From Bin5 sp965200615 (lineage in GTDB: Bacteria > Chloroflexota > Anaerolineae > Caldilineales > Caldilineaceae): a stretch of 64,000 nucleotides of DNA. The translations under genes and the position numbers were made by a program. The notes under the pieces were generated by a model that was not told the origin of the DNA, did no database searches, and saw only the letters and a list, made by a program, of their open reading frames with translations. Location of the stretch: contig OZ241377.1 of NCBI GenBank assembly GCA_965200615.1, positions 682,001 through 746,000 on the forward strand, written 5' to 3'. Shown one piece after another: positions 62,539-64,000 of this stretch (its first letter is position 1; the number at the start of each line of letters is the position of its first letter).

Positions 62539-62586
62539 GTCGCTCCCGTCCTCATCACATGATCACAATTGAATACTGGGGCCTGG

Positions 62587-63522
62587 TCAATGTCGCCGGT
62601 TCTCCCTGTAGATGAGCCAGGTCATGCTTCCCGCAATAAAGACCGACAGCAGCAACAGGAGCACAGTCAGAGCAGAGCCGTATCCAAAATTGAACTGCTG
62701 AAAGAGCCGCTCGTAGGCATATAAGGAGATAATCCCGGTTGCGGTGCCGGGACCTCCTTGCGTCAGGGCCAAAATCTGCTCGAAGGTCTGCACCTCGGCC
62801 ACCCCCCGAATCAACAGGACCACCAGCAATATAGGCAAGAGCAAAGGGAGTGTAATGTGGCGGAATCGCTGCAGTGGTCCGGCGCCATCGACCGCCGCTG
62901 ATTCATAGAGCCTCTTGGGAATGGCCTTCAGACCTGCCAGCAAAAGCAGCACAGCCCAAGGTACATTCTTCCAGACCGTGGTGACGATTACCGATATCCT
63001 GGCCATTGTCGGATCGCTTAACCAAGGCACCCGCGTTGAGGCAAGGTCGAAACGGAGCACGAGATCATTGAACACACCCCCCGCTTCGAAGAACAGCAGC
63101 CTGAACATCAAAGCGGCCACCAGGGGAGCTGCAGCCCACGGCATCAGCATAACTGTTTGCGTTAGCGATGTGCCGCGCAGACCCTGAATAAGCAATAACG
63201 CTATCCCTAACCCTATCACCAACTCCAACAATGTTGCTGCAAAAGTGTAGATAAACGTGACCTCAATCGATGCCCGAAACAGGTAGTCTTGCGACATACG
63301 GGCATAGTTGTCCAATCCGATCCAGGAGCCGGGTCTCGTCATCGTTTTGTCGGTGAAGCTCATCCAGATTGTCTGAATCAGTGGAACACCCGTGAGGAGA
63401 AGCCTGAATATCAATGCCGGGAGAATCAGCGCGTAACCTACCCAGTACCTTCTGATGGCTTTCCCGAACGACTGTTTCACTACAGTCTTTCTCTTCACAG
63501 CGCTGAGCGTATGTTGTGCCAT
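62587..63522 (-). CDS. MalF/UgpA-type sugar ABC transporter permease
   Basis: The protein has 311 residues from ATG 63522. It has about six transmembrane helices, with 'YALILPALIFRLLLTGVPLI' first, and the EAA loop 'LYESAAVDGAGPLQRFRHIT'. It is followed by 'FEQILALTQGGPGTATGIIS', the usual MalF-type C-terminal region. It lies 48 bases upstream of the split partner permease. The binding protein and ATPase are not in the window; a binding-protein gene may lie beyond the right edge. Base composition is lower in GC than in most of the window. Confidence 0.93.
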   Translation of the reverse strand: MAQHTLSAVKRKTVVKQSFGKAIRRYWVGYALILPALIFRLLLTGVPLIQTIWMSFTDKTMTRPGSWIGLDNYARMSQDYLFRASIEVTFIYTFAATLLELVIGLGIALLLIQGLRGTSLTQTVMLMPWAAAPLVAALMFRLLFFEAGGVFNDLVLRFDLASTRVPWLSDPTMARISVIVTTVWKNVPWAVLLLLAGLKAIPKRLYESAAVDGAGPLQRFRHITLPLLLPILLVVLLIRGVAEVQTFEQILALTQGGPGTATGIISLYAYERLFQQFNFGYGSALTVLLLLLSVFIAGSMTWLIYRENRRH

Positions 63523-63629
63523 AAAACTGCTCCAATTCCAGCATGGACAAGAGCCGCTGGCAACAGGCTTGCAGTGCAGATGGCCCCTTGATTCGTTATC
63601 AGGGTTTCGGAATGGAGGGACCGAGGGGA

Positions 63630-64000
63630 TCACCTGTTTTGGGCAAGAATCTCTTGCAGAGTGAGCGTTGTAACGCTGCCGTCCTCTTCATCTATATGAA
63701 TGACATATTCCGGCGTGGTAAAGGCAATGATGAATTCCACTTCTCCATCAGTCGTGGTGAGCGTATAGTGCTTTGCTCCGGCAGGGATGAGCACCGTGTC
63801 TCCCGGTTTCAAAGGGTAGGGTTCCCCATCAATGAATTCTGTCGTTTCTCCCTTCAGCATATGAATGATCTCATCAAAATCGTGCCATTGTGGACCTACG
63901 CCTTTTTGGCCGACTTTGGCCCCTTTGACGTAACCATGAAGCATGGTGATAGGACAATCTCCCAAATCTTTGCTGACAAACCAAACCAGACTGCCGCGCT
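63630..64000 (-). CDS. Cupin-domain protein (5' partial)
   Basis: The frame stays open to the window edge, reading 'SLVWFVSKDLGDCPITMLHG' before the conserved part, so the start is missing. The cupin barrel shows 'GPQWHDFDEIIHMLKGETTE' (motif 1, His and Glu) and 'PGDTVLIPAGAKHYTLTTTD' (motif 2 His). Small cupins of this kind bind metals and act as sugar isomerases, epimerases or sensors. It lies directly upstream of the sugar ABC permeases, so a role in the same sugar pathway is likely. Confidence 0.88.
   Translation of the reverse strand, partial: RGSLVWFVSKDLGDCPITMLHGYVKGAKVGQKGVGPQWHDFDEIIHMLKGETTEFIDGEPYPLKPGDTVLIPAGAKHYTLTTTDGEVEFIIAFTTPEYVIHIDEEDGSVTTLTLQEILAQNR

Overview
The window is high-GC bacterial DNA with dense gene packing. 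It most resembles a Chloroflexota genome, perhaps a Caldilinea/Anaerolineae-like marine or sponge-associated lineage. This is an inference from gene content: many peptide-type ABC transporters with long Tat-lipoprotein binding proteins, sulfatases, a phytanoyl-CoA-dioxygenase-like enzyme, an F420-type LLM oxidoreductase, and threonyl-tRNA synthetase that lacks a TGS domain. No rRNA or marker tree is available to prove it.

Layout. 1-3.2 kb: tail of a beta-sandwich-ended hydrolase-like protein, a small lipoprotein and a two-component system. 3.5-26.4 kb: a catabolic region with an Fe(II)/2OG oxygenase, two peptide/oligosaccharide-type ABC transporters (only the second has ATPases), two beta-propeller glycosidase-like proteins, two sulfatases, a nitrilase-family amidase, an SDR and an MFS carrier. 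Together they look like a sulfated-glycan or sulfated-metabolite utilisation locus. 26.4-29.5 kb: LLM oxidoreductase, purN and a MurG-like lipid glycosyltransferase. 29.5-31.1 kb: a lower-GC accessory islet with a RHH/PIN toxin-antitoxin remnant, an HTH-antitoxin scar and an Mrr-type restriction endonuclease.

31.1-38.8 kb (minus strand): a tight operon-like run. It holds a carbamoyltransferase with an internal deletion, fabF, a cytosolic molybdopterin oxidoreductase, a GTP cyclohydrolase II-RibD reductase fusion, a zinc-less MDR dehydrogenase, a 6-pyruvoyl-tetrahydropterin-synthase homologue with changed catalytic residues, a GT4 glycosyltransferase and a methyltransferase. The last five look like a pathway to a glycosylated, methylated pyrimidine/pteridine compound. 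This is my best candidate for an undescribed system.

39.3-45.4 kb: a MacAB-like export operon with its own OmpR-type two-component system. 45.9-52.1 kb: sugar isomerase, Gfo/Idh dehydrogenase, ThDP enzyme and D-2-hydroxyacid dehydrogenase, with an SH3b membrane protein between. 52.4-60.6 kb: tRNA-Val, a double-Cache lipoprotein, an M20 peptidase, thrS, the infC-rpmI-rplT operon (infC starts with ATT), an SpoU methyltransferase, a membrane-anchored helix-hairpin-helix protein and tRNA-Lys. 60.5-64 kb: beyond tRNA-Lys lie a truncated FAH gene and a sugar ABC transporter whose MalG-like permease is split by an IS5-family element, then a cupin running off the window.

Several genes are visibly broken (methyltransferase frameshift, carbamoyltransferase deletion, PIN truncation, FAH truncation, IS-split permease, frameshifted transposase). 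Two families of short dispersed intergenic repeats run through the window.
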